A stretch of DNA of 64,000 nt from Leptospiraceae bacterium (GCA_026005135.1 BPKM01000005.1:62001-126000); one strand, 5' to 3'. Positions 52,463 to 62,931 are shown, counted from the stretch's first letter. Notes: generated from the letters alone by a model not told the origin. Made by a program: numbers and translations.

Positions 52463-54982
52463 TTAATTACCTGTTAATTCTACTATTGAACGAAGTTCTT
52501 CATTACTTAGTTCGCCAATCCATTTTTCTCCTTTTTCAATGGTGATTTCTGCAAGTTCTTTCTTTTGATCTATTATTTCTTTTATTTTTTCTTCTAGCGT
52601 ATGTTTTGTAATCAATTTGTATACCATAACATTTTTATTTTGACCGATTCTATAAGCTCTATCAGTAGCCTGATTTTCAACAGCTGGATTCCACCACATA
52701 TCATAATGAATTACATTATTTGCGGCTGTTAAATTTAATCCCACTCCACCTGCTTTCAGTGTAAGTATCAAAGTATCATATTGTTTATGATTTTGAAAAA
52801 GATCTACAATATAGGCTCTTTTTTTGCTATTAATACCGCCATGAATTTGTAATATTTTTTTATTAAATTGAACTTCTAAAATTTCTTTTAGAATATCACT
52901 CATTTCCTGATATTGTGTAAAAATTAATACTTTTTCATCATTTTCGTAAATGTTTTCTAATATCTGGATTAATAATTGTAATTTACCTGATCGTCGATAA
53001 TCATAATTTTTATCTTTTGTAAATTGAGATGGATGATTACAGATTTGTTTTAAATGTAATAATAATTTTAAAATGATACCTTTTCTATTAATTCCTTCCA
53101 ATTTTTCTATATTTGAAAATAATATATCGACTGTACTTTTGTATAAAGAAACCTGTTCAACGGTTAAATTACAATATAATTTATTTTCGATTTTTTCTGG
53201 TAAATCATTTATTATATTCTTATCCGTTTTTACTCTTCTTAATAAGAAAGGGGTGGTAATTAGCTTAAATTTTTCTAGTACATTTTTATTGTGATCTATT
53301 TCAATTGGACGTGCATAGTTTTGTATAAATTGATTTAATGAACCTAAATAACCTGGATTAACAAAATCAAATATACTCCAATATTCCGAAAGACGGTTTT
53401 CTACTGGCGTTCCACTTAATGCAATTCTACAATTAGCTTTAAGTTTTTTGATTGCTTTTGTTTGTTGAGCATTAGGATTTTTTATATTTTGTGCTTCATC
53501 TATAATTATAATAGACCACCTTATTGACGACAGTTTTTCTATATCACTTCGAATCACCCCATAAGTTGTTAAAACTATATCATAATGGTTGTTTTCTATC
53601 TCTCTTTTTTGACCATGATAAATATAAACCTTTAAATCTGGACAGAATTTTTGTATTTCATTATTCCAGTTAGTAATCAATGTAGTAGGTATTATAACTA
53701 ATGCTTTATATTTTTTTAATAGATTTTCTTCTTTAAGTTTAGCTAATAATGCTATAGATTGTAAAGTTTTACCTAATCCCATATCATCAGCCAGAATACA
53801 ACCAAAACCTAATTTTATATTTTTATACATCCAGCTATAACCATATAATTGATATTCTCTTAATTTTCCCCTAATAGAAAAGGGAAGGGATATTAAACTA
53901 ATTTTTTTAAATTCTTCAATTTGCTTTTTAGTGCTTTTATTAATACAAATAGGAGAGCCATTATAAGTTTCTGTGAATATAGAATGAATAATTTCTGAAA
54001 CATTAATGGAAGGAGGATTTTCTATAAAACTTTTTAATTTATTTATATCATTTTTACTTAAATAAATATATTTTTCTTTAAATTTTATAAATTCCTGATT
54101 TTGTTGCAAAAGTTTTTTAAATTCCTCTATTTCGATGATTTCATTTCCAATTGCAATAACCCAATCAAAATTTTTAAGATCATCCTTAGACATATATTTT
54201 GTTAAGTGCATAGATTTAATTCGTATTGTAGGTTTGGGTTGAATCAGTTCTTTTAATGATTTTGGTAATAATACTTCAATCCCAATTTGTTCTAACTTGG
54301 GAATAATTTCGAATAATAATTTACTTAAATTTTCTAAGGAATAAAAAAGTTTTTCTTTTCCCTTTGATTTTATATAGATATTAATATCTGGAAAAAATGT
54401 TTCTAATAGATTTAAATATTTATATATTTTGAATAATAATTCTGCATTATCTAATTCATTTAGATATATAATCTGATTATTTTGTTTTCTAATTCCTATA
54501 TCAATATAAAATAAACTATTAGAATTTTCTTTAATAAGAAAAAAAATTTCAAAATCTTTTTGTAAATAAAATCGATTAAGCCATAATTGAATAGAATTGG
54601 GATATTGTTTTGTTTCAAAATCATTAAAATTAATTGTTTCATTTTTAAAAAATAATTGATAAATTTTTATAGATTTGGGAGAAGTGAAATCCGAAAAATG
54701 ATAATTAATAGAGAATTGTTTAATTAAATGGTTTAATATATAACTTATTATAAAAAAAAGTTCATCTTTAACATAAGATTTCTTTTTTTTATGGGTTAAA
54801 TATACAATGGATTTTTCTGGGAGAAACGTTTTTAATTTTTCGTAAATATCTCTTATATCTTTATTAAATAAGGCTGGCTGCCATAAAATTTTATAACCAT
54901 TCTTACATTCTATTAAGAAGGGTATATAAGCATTATTTTCTATAAGTTTTATGACAAATTCAAAGAGTTCTATATAATGCAA
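52463..54982 (-). CDS. SNF2-family DEAD/DEAH-box helicase
   Basis: 839 residues. The first 340 are a poorly conserved N-terminal region. The ATPase follows: GCILADDMGLGKTLQS (Walker A), VLTTYGVIR, IIIDEAQNIKNP (DEAQ box), RIALSGTPVENRL, then the C-terminal RecA lobe with VLIFTQYQEM, LTLKAGGVGLNLT and MWWNPAVENQATDRAYRIGQ. SNF2 proteins translocate on double-stranded DNA and remodel DNA-protein complexes. The start overlaps the SWIM gene by 23 bases, a common bacterial pairing. Confidence 0.92.
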   Translation of the reverse strand: MHYIELFEFVIKLIENNAYIPFLIECKNGYKILWQPALFNKDIRDIYEKLKTFLPEKSIVYLTHKKKKSYVKDELFFIISYILNHLIKQFSINYHFSDFTSPKSIKIYQLFFKNETINFNDFETKQYPNSIQLWLNRFYLQKDFEIFFLIKENSNSLFYIDIGIRKQNNQIIYLNELDNAELLFKIYKYLNLLETFFPDINIYIKSKGKEKLFYSLENLSKLLFEIIPKLEQIGIEVLLPKSLKELIQPKPTIRIKSMHLTKYMSKDDLKNFDWVIAIGNEIIEIEEFKKLLQQNQEFIKFKEKYIYLSKNDINKLKSFIENPPSINVSEIIHSIFTETYNGSPICINKSTKKQIEEFKKISLISLPFSIRGKLREYQLYGYSWMYKNIKLGFGCILADDMGLGKTLQSIALLAKLKEENLLKKYKALVIIPTTLITNWNNEIQKFCPDLKVYIYHGQKREIENNHYDIVLTTYGVIRSDIEKLSSIRWSIIIIDEAQNIKNPNAQQTKAIKKLKANCRIALSGTPVENRLSEYWSIFDFVNPGYLGSLNQFIQNYARPIEIDHNKNVLEKFKLITTPFLLRRVKTDKNIINDLPEKIENKLYCNLTVEQVSLYKSTVDILFSNIEKLEGINRKGIILKLLLHLKQICNHPSQFTKDKNYDYRRSGKLQLLIQILENIYENDEKVLIFTQYQEMSDILKEILEVQFNKKILQIHGGINSKKRAYIVDLFQNHKQYDTLILTLKAGGVGLNLTAANNVIHYDMWWNPAVENQATDRAYRIGQNKNVMVYKLITKHTLEEKIKEIIDQKKELAEITIEKGEKWIGELSNEELRSIVELTGN

Positions 54983-55943
54983 TAAATGATTGGGAGTAAT
55001 TCTGTAAATGTTTTATTTCAGTTGTAAGAAATAATTTTTCCAGATGCTCAAAAGTACATGAAGCTATTTTTTCTTTTTTACTTTCTATATCACTTTGTTT
55101 TAATATAAGTTTTTCATTTAGGGAATTTATATCATATAAAATTTCAAAATCAGCATATCGATCTTCTTGATTTAAATGAATATTTTTAGCATTATATAAT
55201 AAATAAACATTATTTATCTTTTTATTGTTAAAGCTATAAAACTTATATATAATTTCATTGAAACTTTTATGAAAAAATAATGTTTCCTTGCCATATAAAG
55301 ATAATATAATTTCTTTCATATCACTTAATTTTGAAAAATCTGGTAATTGATATAAGATTTCTGATTTTTTAATAGGATTATCTAAATCTAAAATAAAATC
55401 TTTTATATTAGGAATTGTTTCTTTATGAAGCGATTTAATTTCTATATTATATTTTTTTAATTCATCAAATATATAAAAATTTCTTAATTCAAAAAATGCA
55501 AATGGATTTTGATCAATTTCTTTGGAAAGTATATACATAACAGCAGCAATATGCTTACATGGTATAGCCCAGTCGGGACAGGAGCATTGCATTTTAATTT
55601 CATTCCATTTTTCTGGAAAAATTTTTATTTGATGTTTTTTTGCTATTTCAAGAATTTCTTCTGGTAAGACTCGATTAATCAATTTTGATAATAAATAAGA
55701 ATCTTGAATCAAATTTTGTATTAAAAGTTCTTTTTCTTTTTTGGAAAATGGTTGCAATTTTAGTTCAACATTATAAATGTTAGTCCCTTTTACTTTTGCG
55801 AAAATTTGATTATTTTTTAATTCGATAGAAATTACTTTTCCACTATTGGCATAACTTTTACCTCTTGGTAAGCGATTTTCAAAGTCAATATTATTAAGAG
55901 CATTTAACCATTTTTTACCCCACCATGTTAAACCAAAATTCAT
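54960..55943 (-). CDS. SWIM zinc-finger protein
   Basis: 327 residues. It starts MNFGLTWWGKKWLNALNN and RLPRGKSYANSGKV, typical of SNF2-linked SWIM proteins. The zinc finger itself is CSCPDWAIPCKHIAAVMYIL (CxC, then CxH) near residue 120. SWIM domains bind DNA or proteins; this one probably serves the SNF2 helicase encoded just downstream with overlapping frames. Confidence 0.9.
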   Translation of the reverse strand: MNFGLTWWGKKWLNALNNIDFENRLPRGKSYANSGKVISIELKNNQIFAKVKGTNIYNVELKLQPFSKKEKELLIQNLIQDSYLLSKLINRVLPEEILEIAKKHQIKIFPEKWNEIKMQCSCPDWAIPCKHIAAVMYILSKEIDQNPFAFFELRNFYIFDELKKYNIEIKSLHKETIPNIKDFILDLDNPIKKSEILYQLPDFSKLSDMKEIILSLYGKETLFFHKSFNEIIYKFYSFNNKKINNVYLLYNAKNIHLNQEDRYADFEILYDINSLNEKLILKQSDIESKKEKIASCTFEHLEKLFLTTEIKHLQNYSQSFIALYRTL

Positions 55944-56117
55944 ATTGCTCGAAATAAATTAAAAAAACCAAAAGTCAAATCAAATTATTTTTATTGTAGA
56001 ATAATATTGTTTAGTAAAGTTTTTGCATTGATTATTTTTAATACTATATACCCCTATTATGTAAAATAAAACTAAAAAATGCTTGTTTTTTTGGAAATCC
56101 ATATAGAATTTGAATCT

Positions 56118-56711
56118 ATGAAAGCAAAAACAAAAATAAAAATCATACTAATAATATTGATTATATTTTCGGGTTTTTGTAAAGAAAAACAAAATAGTCA
56201 GATTCAAATAAAAGAAATTGATCAAGATGCACCAGAAGAGATTAAAAGTACCTTAGATATATTTGATCAATTTTTTAATAATTTAAAAAATGAATTAGTT
56301 AAGGCAATTCAAGAAAAAGGTTTTTCTGGGGCAATTTCTGTCTGTAAAATCAAATCTCCAGAATTAGAAAATACATTTAGCGCTACAAACAATAAAAAGA
56401 TTTATCGTATTTCAGATAAATATCGTAATCCTAAACACAAACCCACAGAAGATGAATATCAAGTCTTACAATATTGGATTAAAAAATTAAATGAAAATCA
56501 ACCCCTAAAGCCAGTTTATTATCAAATTGGGGATAAAACTAAGGTTTTAAAGCCGATAAAAATTATAGGAGATATGTGTTTAAAATGTCATGGAGATTAT
56601 AGTCAGATCGATCCAGATGTAAAAGAAATTCTTAAAAAAGAATATCCAGAAGATAAGGCAATTGGGTATAAATTAAATGATTTACGAGGTGCATTTGTAG
56701 CTGAATTTTGA
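56118..56711 (+). CDS. DUF3365 haem-binding lipoprotein
   Basis: 197 residues from ATG 56118. Signal helix and lipobox FSGFCKEKQ, a helical region FFNNLKNELVKAIQEKGF, and near the end GDMCLKCHGDY, a c-type haem CxxCH site, followed by AIGYKLNDLRGAF. This is the DUF3365 (Tll0287-like) sensor or redox fold. It is exported and lipid-anchored. A longer frame to 56079 lacks a signal. hemH starts five bases later, a meaningful haem-related neighbour. Confidence 0.85.
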   Translation: MKAKTKIKIILIILIIFSGFCKEKQNSQIQIKEIDQDAPEEIKSTLDIFDQFFNNLKNELVKAIQEKGFSGAISVCKIKSPELENTFSATNNKKIYRISDKYRNPKHKPTEDEYQVLQYWIKKLNENQPLKPVYYQIGDKTKVLKPIKIIGDMCLKCHGDYSQIDPDVKEILKKEYPEDKAIGYKLNDLRGAFVAEF

Positions 56712-56716
56712 TTTTA

Positions 56717-57727
56717 ATGAAAAATAAAACAAATACTGCTTTTTTATTTATTAATCTTGGCACACCAGAAACATTAACTCTTTCTTCTATAAGAAAATAT
56801 TTAAAAGAATTTTTAATGGATCCCAGAGTTATTGATTTACCTTATATACTTCGTTTTTTAATTGTATATGGTTTTATTTTACCTTTTCGACCGAAAAAAA
56901 CTATTCAAAAATATCGTATTATTTGGGATAATATTACCAATCAATCTCCCTTAATTTCTTATACAGAACAATTTATAAATAAAGTAAAATTACATTTATC
57001 AGAATATAATATTGATTATGCAATGAGATATGGAAAACCTTCTATCCAGGATAAAATGAATGAAATTTATAATAAAGGAATCCGATATTTACATATTATA
57101 CCTTTATATCCTCAATATGCTACTTCTACATATGGAACAGTAATTGCAGAAATTTGTAGAATTAATCAAAAATATTGGGATCCATTACTTTTATCCTTTG
57201 AAGAAATATATAACAATAATGAAAATTTTATTGAACTCTGGGTAAATAAAATACAGGCGATTAAAAATTATAAAAATTATTATATTTTATTTTCTTTTCA
57301 TGGAATACCAGAAAGGCATATTATAAAGTCCGATAGGTTAGGAAATTGTTTTAAAGATAATTGTTGTGATAATGTACCTGAATATTGTTATAGAGCTCAG
57401 ACACAGTATATTTCTAAAAGAATTGCAACCACTTTACAATTAAAGCACTATGGAATAGCTTATCAGTCACGTCTTGGTAAAGCAAAATGGTTAGAACCAT
57501 ATTTAGAAGAGCATTTAAAAGAAATAATAAAATATCATAATAAAATTATTATTGTGCCTATTTCTTTTACTATGGATTGTTTGGAAACCTTAGAAGAATT
57601 AAAAGTCTCTACAAAAGAATTTATTTTAAAATATAATTCAGATTTAGAATATATTGTATTAGATGCTTTAAATGCAGAAGAGAGCTGGATAAACTTCTGG
57701 GTAAATAAAATAAGAAATTTTTTTTAA
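56717..57727 (+). CDS. hemH: Ferrochelatase
   Basis: 336 residues starting MKNKTNTAFLFINLGTPETL; a TTG at 56708 is less likely. Landmarks: MRYGKPSIQDKM, PLYPQYATSTYG, the active-site FSFHGIPERH, QSRLGKAKWLEPY and MDCLETLEEL. It inserts ferrous iron into a porphyrin in the last steps of haem synthesis. A cysteine cluster (GNCFKDNCCDNVPEYCYRAQ) sits where some bacterial ferrochelatases have extra Cys residues, possibly an iron-sulfur or metal-binding site. Cotranscribed with the haem lipoprotein upstream. Confidence 0.92.
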   Translation: MKNKTNTAFLFINLGTPETLTLSSIRKYLKEFLMDPRVIDLPYILRFLIVYGFILPFRPKKTIQKYRIIWDNITNQSPLISYTEQFINKVKLHLSEYNIDYAMRYGKPSIQDKMNEIYNKGIRYLHIIPLYPQYATSTYGTVIAEICRINQKYWDPLLLSFEEIYNNNENFIELWVNKIQAIKNYKNYYILFSFHGIPERHIIKSDRLGNCFKDNCCDNVPEYCYRAQTQYISKRIATTLQLKHYGIAYQSRLGKAKWLEPYLEEHLKEIIKYHNKIIIVPISFTMDCLETLEELKVSTKEFILKYNSDLEYIVLDALNAEESWINFWVNKIRNFF

Positions 57728-57763
57728 AAAGATTGTTATATTCTTCCGAAAAGTATAATAATT

Positions 57764-58801
57764 ATGAAAAAGCAAATTATATTAATTTTTATTTTATCTT
57801 TTAATTTTTGTATTACTGCAAATATTAATCAGCCACCAGCAGTTGTAGAAAAAAGCTATCCAAGTGCTGTTTTTATGAATAAATCCTTAGATTCAGAAAC
57901 TGATAATTCTTATATAGGAGAACCCGTTCCTGATAATTCATCAGAAGAAGAATTTTTCGAAGAATTAAGTAAACAGGATCCTTATTTAGAAAATTGCAAA
58001 GATTGTAAGCCAGAAAATCGACCTCCTGGATATATTACCACAGAAGAAAATTTACAACAAGATCAAATACAAACAGATAATACAGAAGTAGTAATTGTTC
58101 AACCAGAAAATTCAGAAAATCAACAAATGGAACAATTACAAGAACAAATAGGTATAGCGTCCTGGTACGGAAAAGATTTTGATGGAAGACCTACTGCAAG
58201 TGGAGAAATTTTTGATAGTAGAAAATTAACTGCTGCCCATAGAACCTTACCCTTAGGAACAATCGTCATTGTAAAAAATTTAGAAAATAATAAAGAAGCA
58301 ATATTAAAAATTAATGATAGAGGTCCTTATATTAAAAATCGTATTATTGATGTTTCGGAATATGCAGCAGAAGTATTAGGTTTTAAACAAAAAGGATTAA
58401 CTAAAGTTCAAATTAAAGTTTTAAAACCGGGAAATTTAAAAGAAAAAGGAGAGGGTGCTACTGCATTTTTCTTTAAAAAAGCAGAAGAAGATTCTGGAAC
58501 ATCTCCTTACGAAGAATTATTAGAATCAAAAAAGCAAGAAGTTTTAAAACAGGTAATCGATAAAAAAGATTTTAAACATTATTCTGTTCAAATAGGAGCA
58601 TTTACAGATATAAGAAATATTATCCGTATAAAAGAAGAATTAGAAAAAAAACTTCCCTATCCTGTTACAATATTAAGAAATGATAATGAATATATTATAC
58701 GTGTTGGTCGTTTTTCTGAACGATATCCAGCAGAAGTATTAAAACAAAAATTAGAAGAAGAAGGATATACTGGATTTGTAGCAAGTCCAGAAATCAATTA
58801 A
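57764..58801 (+). CDS. rlpA: RlpA-family lipoprotein with SPOR domain
   Basis: 345 residues. Signal helix with lipobox SFNFCITAN, an acidic linker of about 100 residues, the double-psi beta-barrel [20 protein letters not shown] to [17 protein letters not shown] (with the catalytic-type Asp), and a C-terminal SPOR domain [15 protein letters not shown] to EEGYTGFVA. RlpA cleaves peptidoglycan strands lacking stem peptides at the septum, and SPOR binds such glycan. An outer-membrane lipoprotein facing the periplasm is expected. Confidence 0.9.
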   Translation: MKKQIILIFILSFNFCITANINQPPAVVEKSYPSAVFMNKSLDSETDNSYIGEPVPDNSSEEEFFEELSKQDPYLENCKDCKPENRPPGYITTEENLQQDQIQTDNTEVVIVQPENSENQQMEQLQEQIGIASWYGKDFDGRPTASGEIFDSRKLTAAHRTLPLGTIVIVKNLENNKEAILKINDRGPYIKNRIIDVSEYAAEVLGFKQKGLTKVQIKVLKPGNLKEKGEGATAFFFKKAEEDSGTSPYEELLESKKQEVLKQVIDKKDFKHYSVQIGAFTDIRNIIRIKEELEKKLPYPVTILRNDNEYIIRVGRFSERYPAEVLKQKLEEEGYTGFVASPEIN

Positions 58802-58910
58802 AACATTTTTTGATTTTGTTTTCTAATATATGGCTTAAAACCCAAATAAAAATAAAGATCTAACCCATTAAAAAAAATTAATCTAAAAATAAAAAAAGTT
58901 GCAAAAATAA

Positions 58911-59226
58911 TAAAAAAAATTGTTATATTAATAGAGGGCTACTAATGGCTTTGTTGCATAACTCCCATTTTAAAGCAAAATCATTTATAAAAGCGAAATT
59001 TTTTTCAAATAATACTAACATATGTTTAAAAATTCAATCCTTTTTTGATATCATGAAAAATTCTCTAAGAATGTTAATAAATATTTTTATAAATAGCTAA
59101 TCATTAACTTTTATGCAACAAAGCCACTACTAATATGAAGCTAAAACTTTTTATTATATTATAAAAAAATTGTTATATTAATAAAGGGTTACTAATATGA
59201 AACTAAAAATTTTCATAATAATAGTA
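58911..59226 (+). repeat. Duplicated promoter and gene start, split by the miniature element
   Basis: Without the element, the sequence around 58911-58946 and 59126-59164 (TTGTTATATTAATAGAGGGC, then ACTAATATGAAGCTAAAAC) is repeated at 59163-59226 (TTGTTATATTAATAAAGGGT, then ACTAATATGAAACTAAAAA). The first copy encodes only MKLKLFIIL before a stop, so it is a vestige of the lipoprotein gene that follows. The rest of 58802-59196 holds nothing else recognisable beyond a possible TTGCAA -35 at 58899. Confidence 0.6.
58947..59125. mobile_element. Non-coding miniature element with IS903-like ends
   Basis: 179 bases bounded by perfect 15-base inverted repeats GGCTTTGTTGCATAA and TTATGCAACAAAGCC. 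The flanks gctactaat (58938-58946) and actactaat (59126-59134) form a nine-base target duplication with one mismatch. Both the ends and the nine-base duplication fit the IS5 family, IS903 group. No transposase is inside, so it is a MITE or an internally deleted IS. It separates the control region from a gene start. Confidence 0.75.
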
Positions 59227-59919
59227 TTATTATTTTTATTCCATTGTCTAAAATTTAAAGAAAATCCCTTAGATCCAACTACCCCCTTGGGATATTATTT
59301 AACCTATATTTTAAATAAAGACCAGAATAAAGATTCTAGTAATGATAGTTCTGCTAGTAGCTATGTCCTTGATAAAATTATTATGTTTAAAACAAGTTCT
59401 ACATATGATGGAGACTTAGATACAAATAATGATGGCAATGCAAGACCAGAAATTGATGCTATTTGTGCAACAGAATTTAATACCATAAAATCGACTTATC
59501 CGGGCAATTATGAATATATGCAGCATATTAGAGCATTTATCAGTATAAATTCTACGGATCAGATTGCAAATTTTCCTTCTCTTTATGGTGTGCCAACAAA
59601 TGTTCCTATTTTAGGTCCAGATCCTAGTAATCCCTATCGCCTTATTGCTAATGATTGGAATGATTTATGGACTGAGGATAGTGGAGGGATATATATTAAA
59701 AATAGTTTAAATGATGCAATAGGATTATCTTTTTCGTGGTGGAGTGGAAGTTATGCAGATGGAACTTTAAATAGCGACAACTGTCAAAACTGGTCTAATA
59801 ATTCAAACTCATATAATGGCGCCATAGGTGAACCAAGTTCAACAAATGCATATTGGATAAATTATTCAACATCAAATTCATGTGATTCTCTTAGCAACCT
59901 TCTTTGTATAGCCTGGTAA
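59197..59919 (+). CDS. DUF1554 lipoprotein
   Basis: 240 residues. Lipobox FLFHCLKFKENP and a low-complexity Ser/Asp linker (DSSNDSSASS), then DKIIMFKTSSTYDGDLD, PEIDAICATEF, IRAFISIN, LSFSWWSGSYADGTLNSDNC and SCDSLSNLLCIAW. The order of cysteines and the WxSG block fit DUF1554, a C-type-lectin-like domain found mainly in Leptospira surface lipoproteins. The start has AAAGGGTTACTAAT upstream. Confidence 0.75.
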   Translation: MKLKIFIIIVLLFLFHCLKFKENPLDPTTPLGYYLTYILNKDQNKDSSNDSSASSYVLDKIIMFKTSSTYDGDLDTNNDGNARPEIDAICATEFNTIKSTYPGNYEYMQHIRAFISINSTDQIANFPSLYGVPTNVPILGPDPSNPYRLIANDWNDLWTEDSGGIYIKNSLNDAIGLSFSWWSGSYADGTLNSDNCQNWSNNSNSYNGAIGEPSSTNAYWINYSTSNSCDSLSNLLCIAW

Positions 59920-59934
59920 ATTATTTTTATTTTA

Positions 59935-61626
59935 TTATTTCCATCGTACAACAGGGGGTAGATAGAATTCTGGTGGTTCAAAACCAAGTAAAATTAAAAT
60001 GGTACTGGCAATATTTCCTAAGCCATAAGGTTCTTTAATAGAATTAAGTTCTAATTTATTTAATTCTGGACTTAATAAAACAAATGGAACTGGATTTAAT
60101 GTATGGCTTGTTTTTGCTGCATAAGTTCCATCTGGATTTTTTTTAGGAAGTCCAGTTTTTTTATCGATTTCTATCATCTGTTCGCAATTTCCATGGTCTG
60201 CAATAATAATAAGGGTTCCATTAACTTTTTGTATTACTTCGTATAATCTCTGTATCTGTGTATTTAATATTTCCATTGCTTTAATAGCAGCTTCTAAAAC
60301 ACCTGTATGTCCAACCATATCTCCATTTGCATAATTAACCCTTAAAAATTGATATTTATTCGATAGAATTGCATCAATTAATGTATCTGTTATTTCTTTT
60401 GCTTTCATTTCTGGTTTTTTTTCAAAAGGTATAATATCAGAAGGAATTTCTACCCATTCTTCTAATGTTTCATTAAATTTCTGAGAATTATTACCATTCC
60501 AGAAATAGGTAACATGACCGAATTTTTGTGTTTCCGAAATGGCATATTGATAAATTCCCATATTTGCTAAATATTCCGAAACGGTCTTATCAATTGCTGG
60601 TGGAGGAACTAAATATTTCTTAGGGATTTTTAAATCGCCATCATATTCCATCATACCTGCATAATGAACTTTTACATCGGGATCTCTTTTAAATTTATTA
60701 AAATTTTCTTCTTCGAAAGCTCGAGAAATTTCAATTGCTCTATCACCACGGAAATTAAAAAAAATAACTACATCATTATCTTTTATTGGACCTACTGGTT
60801 TTTTATTTTCATCAACAATAACAAAAGGTGGTAAATCTTGGTCAATTTTTTCGGGAAATTTTTTACGAAATGTTTTTATTGCTTCACTGGCAGAAGAAAA
60901 ATGAAATTCTGCTTCTCCTTTTACATGGGTTTTCCAACCTAATTCTACCATTTTCCAGTTTGCTTCGTAGCGATCCATAGTAATAACCATTCTTCCACCG
61001 CCAGAAGCAATTCTATAATGTTTTCCAGTAGGATCCAGTTCCTGTAAAAATTGTTCTAATTGTTCTACATAAATTTCTGCACTTTTCTCTGGTACATCTC
61101 TACCATCTAATAGAATATGAATACGAACTTCTAAAACACCTACTTCTTTACATTTTTTTAATAAAGCAAATAAATGATTGATATGGCTATGAACATTACC
61201 GTCAGATAATAGTCCGATAAAATGGACTGTACTTCCAGTTAATGCATATCCTGGTTTTTCTTTTGTTCCAATAAATTCTTTCCAGGTATCACTTTCGAAT
61301 ATTGTACCTTTTTCTATTGCTATATTAACTAATTTTGCCCCCTGTGGAAAAATTCTACCAGCACCAAGAGCATTATGCCCAACTTCGGAATTCCCCATAT
61401 CATCATCAGAAGGCATACCAACAGCCGTACCATGGGCTTTTAATGTTATAAAAATATGTTCTGGTTTAGTATTAGGTTGAAATAATGTTTTTAAAAAATC
61501 TGCTTTTGCTAAATCTATAGCATTTCCGGGATAACCTTCTTTTTGACCTTTATATAATCCTACACCATCTAAGATAACTAAAGCAAGTGGTCCGGAGATT
61601 TTCTGGGGTAGAGATTTTAATTTCAT
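59935..61626 (-). CDS. gpmI: 2,3-bisphosphoglycerate-independent phosphoglycerate mutase
   Basis: 563 residues. ALVILDGVGLYKG (metal Asp), DDDMGNSEVGHNALGAGR with the phosphorylated Ser, IHILLDGRDVPEKSA, FNFRGDRAIEISRAF and IIADHGNCEQM are the iPGM motifs. It interconverts 3- and 2-phosphoglycerate with two manganese ions. It is about 50 residues longer than the usual 510. Nothing in the surroundings suggests clustering with other glycolytic genes. Confidence 0.94.
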   Translation of the reverse strand: MKLKSLPQKISGPLALVILDGVGLYKGQKEGYPGNAIDLAKADFLKTLFQPNTKPEHIFITLKAHGTAVGMPSDDDMGNSEVGHNALGAGRIFPQGAKLVNIAIEKGTIFESDTWKEFIGTKEKPGYALTGSTVHFIGLLSDGNVHSHINHLFALLKKCKEVGVLEVRIHILLDGRDVPEKSAEIYVEQLEQFLQELDPTGKHYRIASGGGRMVITMDRYEANWKMVELGWKTHVKGEAEFHFSSASEAIKTFRKKFPEKIDQDLPPFVIVDENKKPVGPIKDNDVVIFFNFRGDRAIEISRAFEEENFNKFKRDPDVKVHYAGMMEYDGDLKIPKKYLVPPPAIDKTVSEYLANMGIYQYAISETQKFGHVTYFWNGNNSQKFNETLEEWVEIPSDIIPFEKKPEMKAKEITDTLIDAILSNKYQFLRVNYANGDMVGHTGVLEAAIKAMEILNTQIQRLYEVIQKVNGTLIIIADHGNCEQMIEIDKKTGLPKKNPDGTYAAKTSHTLNPVPFVLLSPELNKLELNSIKEPYGLGNIASTILILLGFEPPEFYLPPVVRWK

Positions 61627-61649
61627 TGTTTCAAAAAAATAAAATCATT

Positions 61650-62591
61650 TTACAAATCAAGTAATTTCTTAACTGCTTCTGATGTTTGATTATTAAGAAA
61701 CTGTTCTTCTTTTTCGCGAGATTGCTGTTCAAATTGAATCTCTTTTTGTATTAATGCTATTTTTTGAAAATTTTTTTCTAAGATTTCTTCGCATTTTTTA
61801 TATGATTCATATCGTTCAAATGCAATACCAGTTACCATGGCAAGGGGTGGGGCAATATATTTACCTGTTTTTGTAAAATTTTTTGTTAGTAAATATATAA
61901 ATTTTTGTGTTAAATATTTAACACGATCCATAAGGATTTCTGTTCCGATTTTTATAAAATCTTTTTCTTGCATCGCTGCTTTTTCTTTCTGAATTTCTAA
62001 AATAAAACTTAAACCAGGAATATATTGATCTAAAATTTTTCCTATGGGACTATCTAAAAAATCTTTTATTAAATCAAATTGTTCCTGAATAAAAATACGG
62101 GAAAGTTTTGGTTCAAGAATATTAACAAAGATTTGATTATATTCTTTAAAAGTATAATTTACCAATTGTTTTTTATTATTATTTATATAATAAATGATTT
62201 TTTGATTCATTTCTAAAAATTTCTTTCTTTTTACTGGATCTTCGGAACCATCTGGATTAATAATATTAATCATCAATTTATTTTTTATTTTAACAATACG
62301 TGCTTTTTGATTTTTATCCAATAAAAAGATTTTATTCTGATTCGTTAATAGATTTGTATAATATACGAAATAGGAATTATAAAGATTTTCAATTTCTAAT
62401 AATGATAAATCTTTTTCTTTTAATTTTAATAAAGTTTTACTAAAACTTAAACGAAATGGTAAATAATTTTTATTTATAGAAAGAATATATAATTGATCAA
62501 GTTCTGGTTTTAGAATTTCCCATCTTTTTCTCCAGAAACGATTTCGTATTCCAAAGATTTTTTTTAGGGAATTTAAATAAAATTGATTCAT
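61650..62591 (-). CDS. Hypothetical helical protein
   Basis: 313 residues, mostly long charged helices with no signal peptide. A hydrophobic stretch (about 235-262, YLLTKNFTKTGKYIAPPLAMVTGIAFERY) might be membrane-associated. The C-terminus (QKEIQFEQQSREKEEQFL) looks coiled-coil. It starts one base after the next small gene ends, so both form one unit with gpmI behind. No family recognised. Confidence 0.55.
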   Translation of the reverse strand: MNQFYLNSLKKIFGIRNRFWRKRWEILKPELDQLYILSINKNYLPFRLSFSKTLLKLKEKDLSLLEIENLYNSYFVYYTNLLTNQNKIFLLDKNQKARIVKIKNKLMINIINPDGSEDPVKRKKFLEMNQKIIYYINNNKKQLVNYTFKEYNQIFVNILEPKLSRIFIQEQFDLIKDFLDSPIGKILDQYIPGLSFILEIQKEKAAMQEKDFIKIGTEILMDRVKYLTQKFIYLLTKNFTKTGKYIAPPLAMVTGIAFERYESYKKCEEILEKNFQKIALIQKEIQFEQQSREKEEQFLNNQTSEAVKKLLDL

Positions 62592-62592
62592 A

Positions 62593-62931
62593 TTATTTTA
62601 AAATATATAAAATTATCAAAATAATATTACTAAGAATAGAAATAGTTACAAGTATATATAAAAATTTATATTGTTTAGATGAGGTTTTTATATCAATAGG
62701 TTTTTGTTGTAATTTTTCTAATTGCTTAATTTCCTTTTTTAAAAATTTAATTTCTTTTTTTTGATTTTCAACAGTTTTATATAAATATAATAAGATTTCT
62801 CCATAAACTTCGGAATATTCAATTAATTTATCTTCTAAATTTTTTCCTGTTAAACTACCAGTAAATTTGTTTATGGAATCTGCTATTGCTTTTAATGTAT
62901 CATTTTGTTTCTGGATTTCCTGTTCTTTCAT
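62593..62931 (-). CDS. Small tail-anchored coiled-coil protein
   Basis: 112 residues. Central coiled coil (YLYKTVENQKKEIKFLKKEIKQLEK) and a single C-terminal membrane helix (FLYILVTISILSNIILIILYIL) with almost nothing after it, a tail-anchor topology. First gene of the minus-strand run leading to gpmI. Function unknown. Confidence 0.55.
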   Translation of the reverse strand: MKEQEIQKQNDTLKAIADSINKFTGSLTGKNLEDKLIEYSEVYGEILLYLYKTVENQKKEIKFLKKEIKQLEKLQQKPIDIKTSSKQYKFLYILVTISILSNIILIILYILK

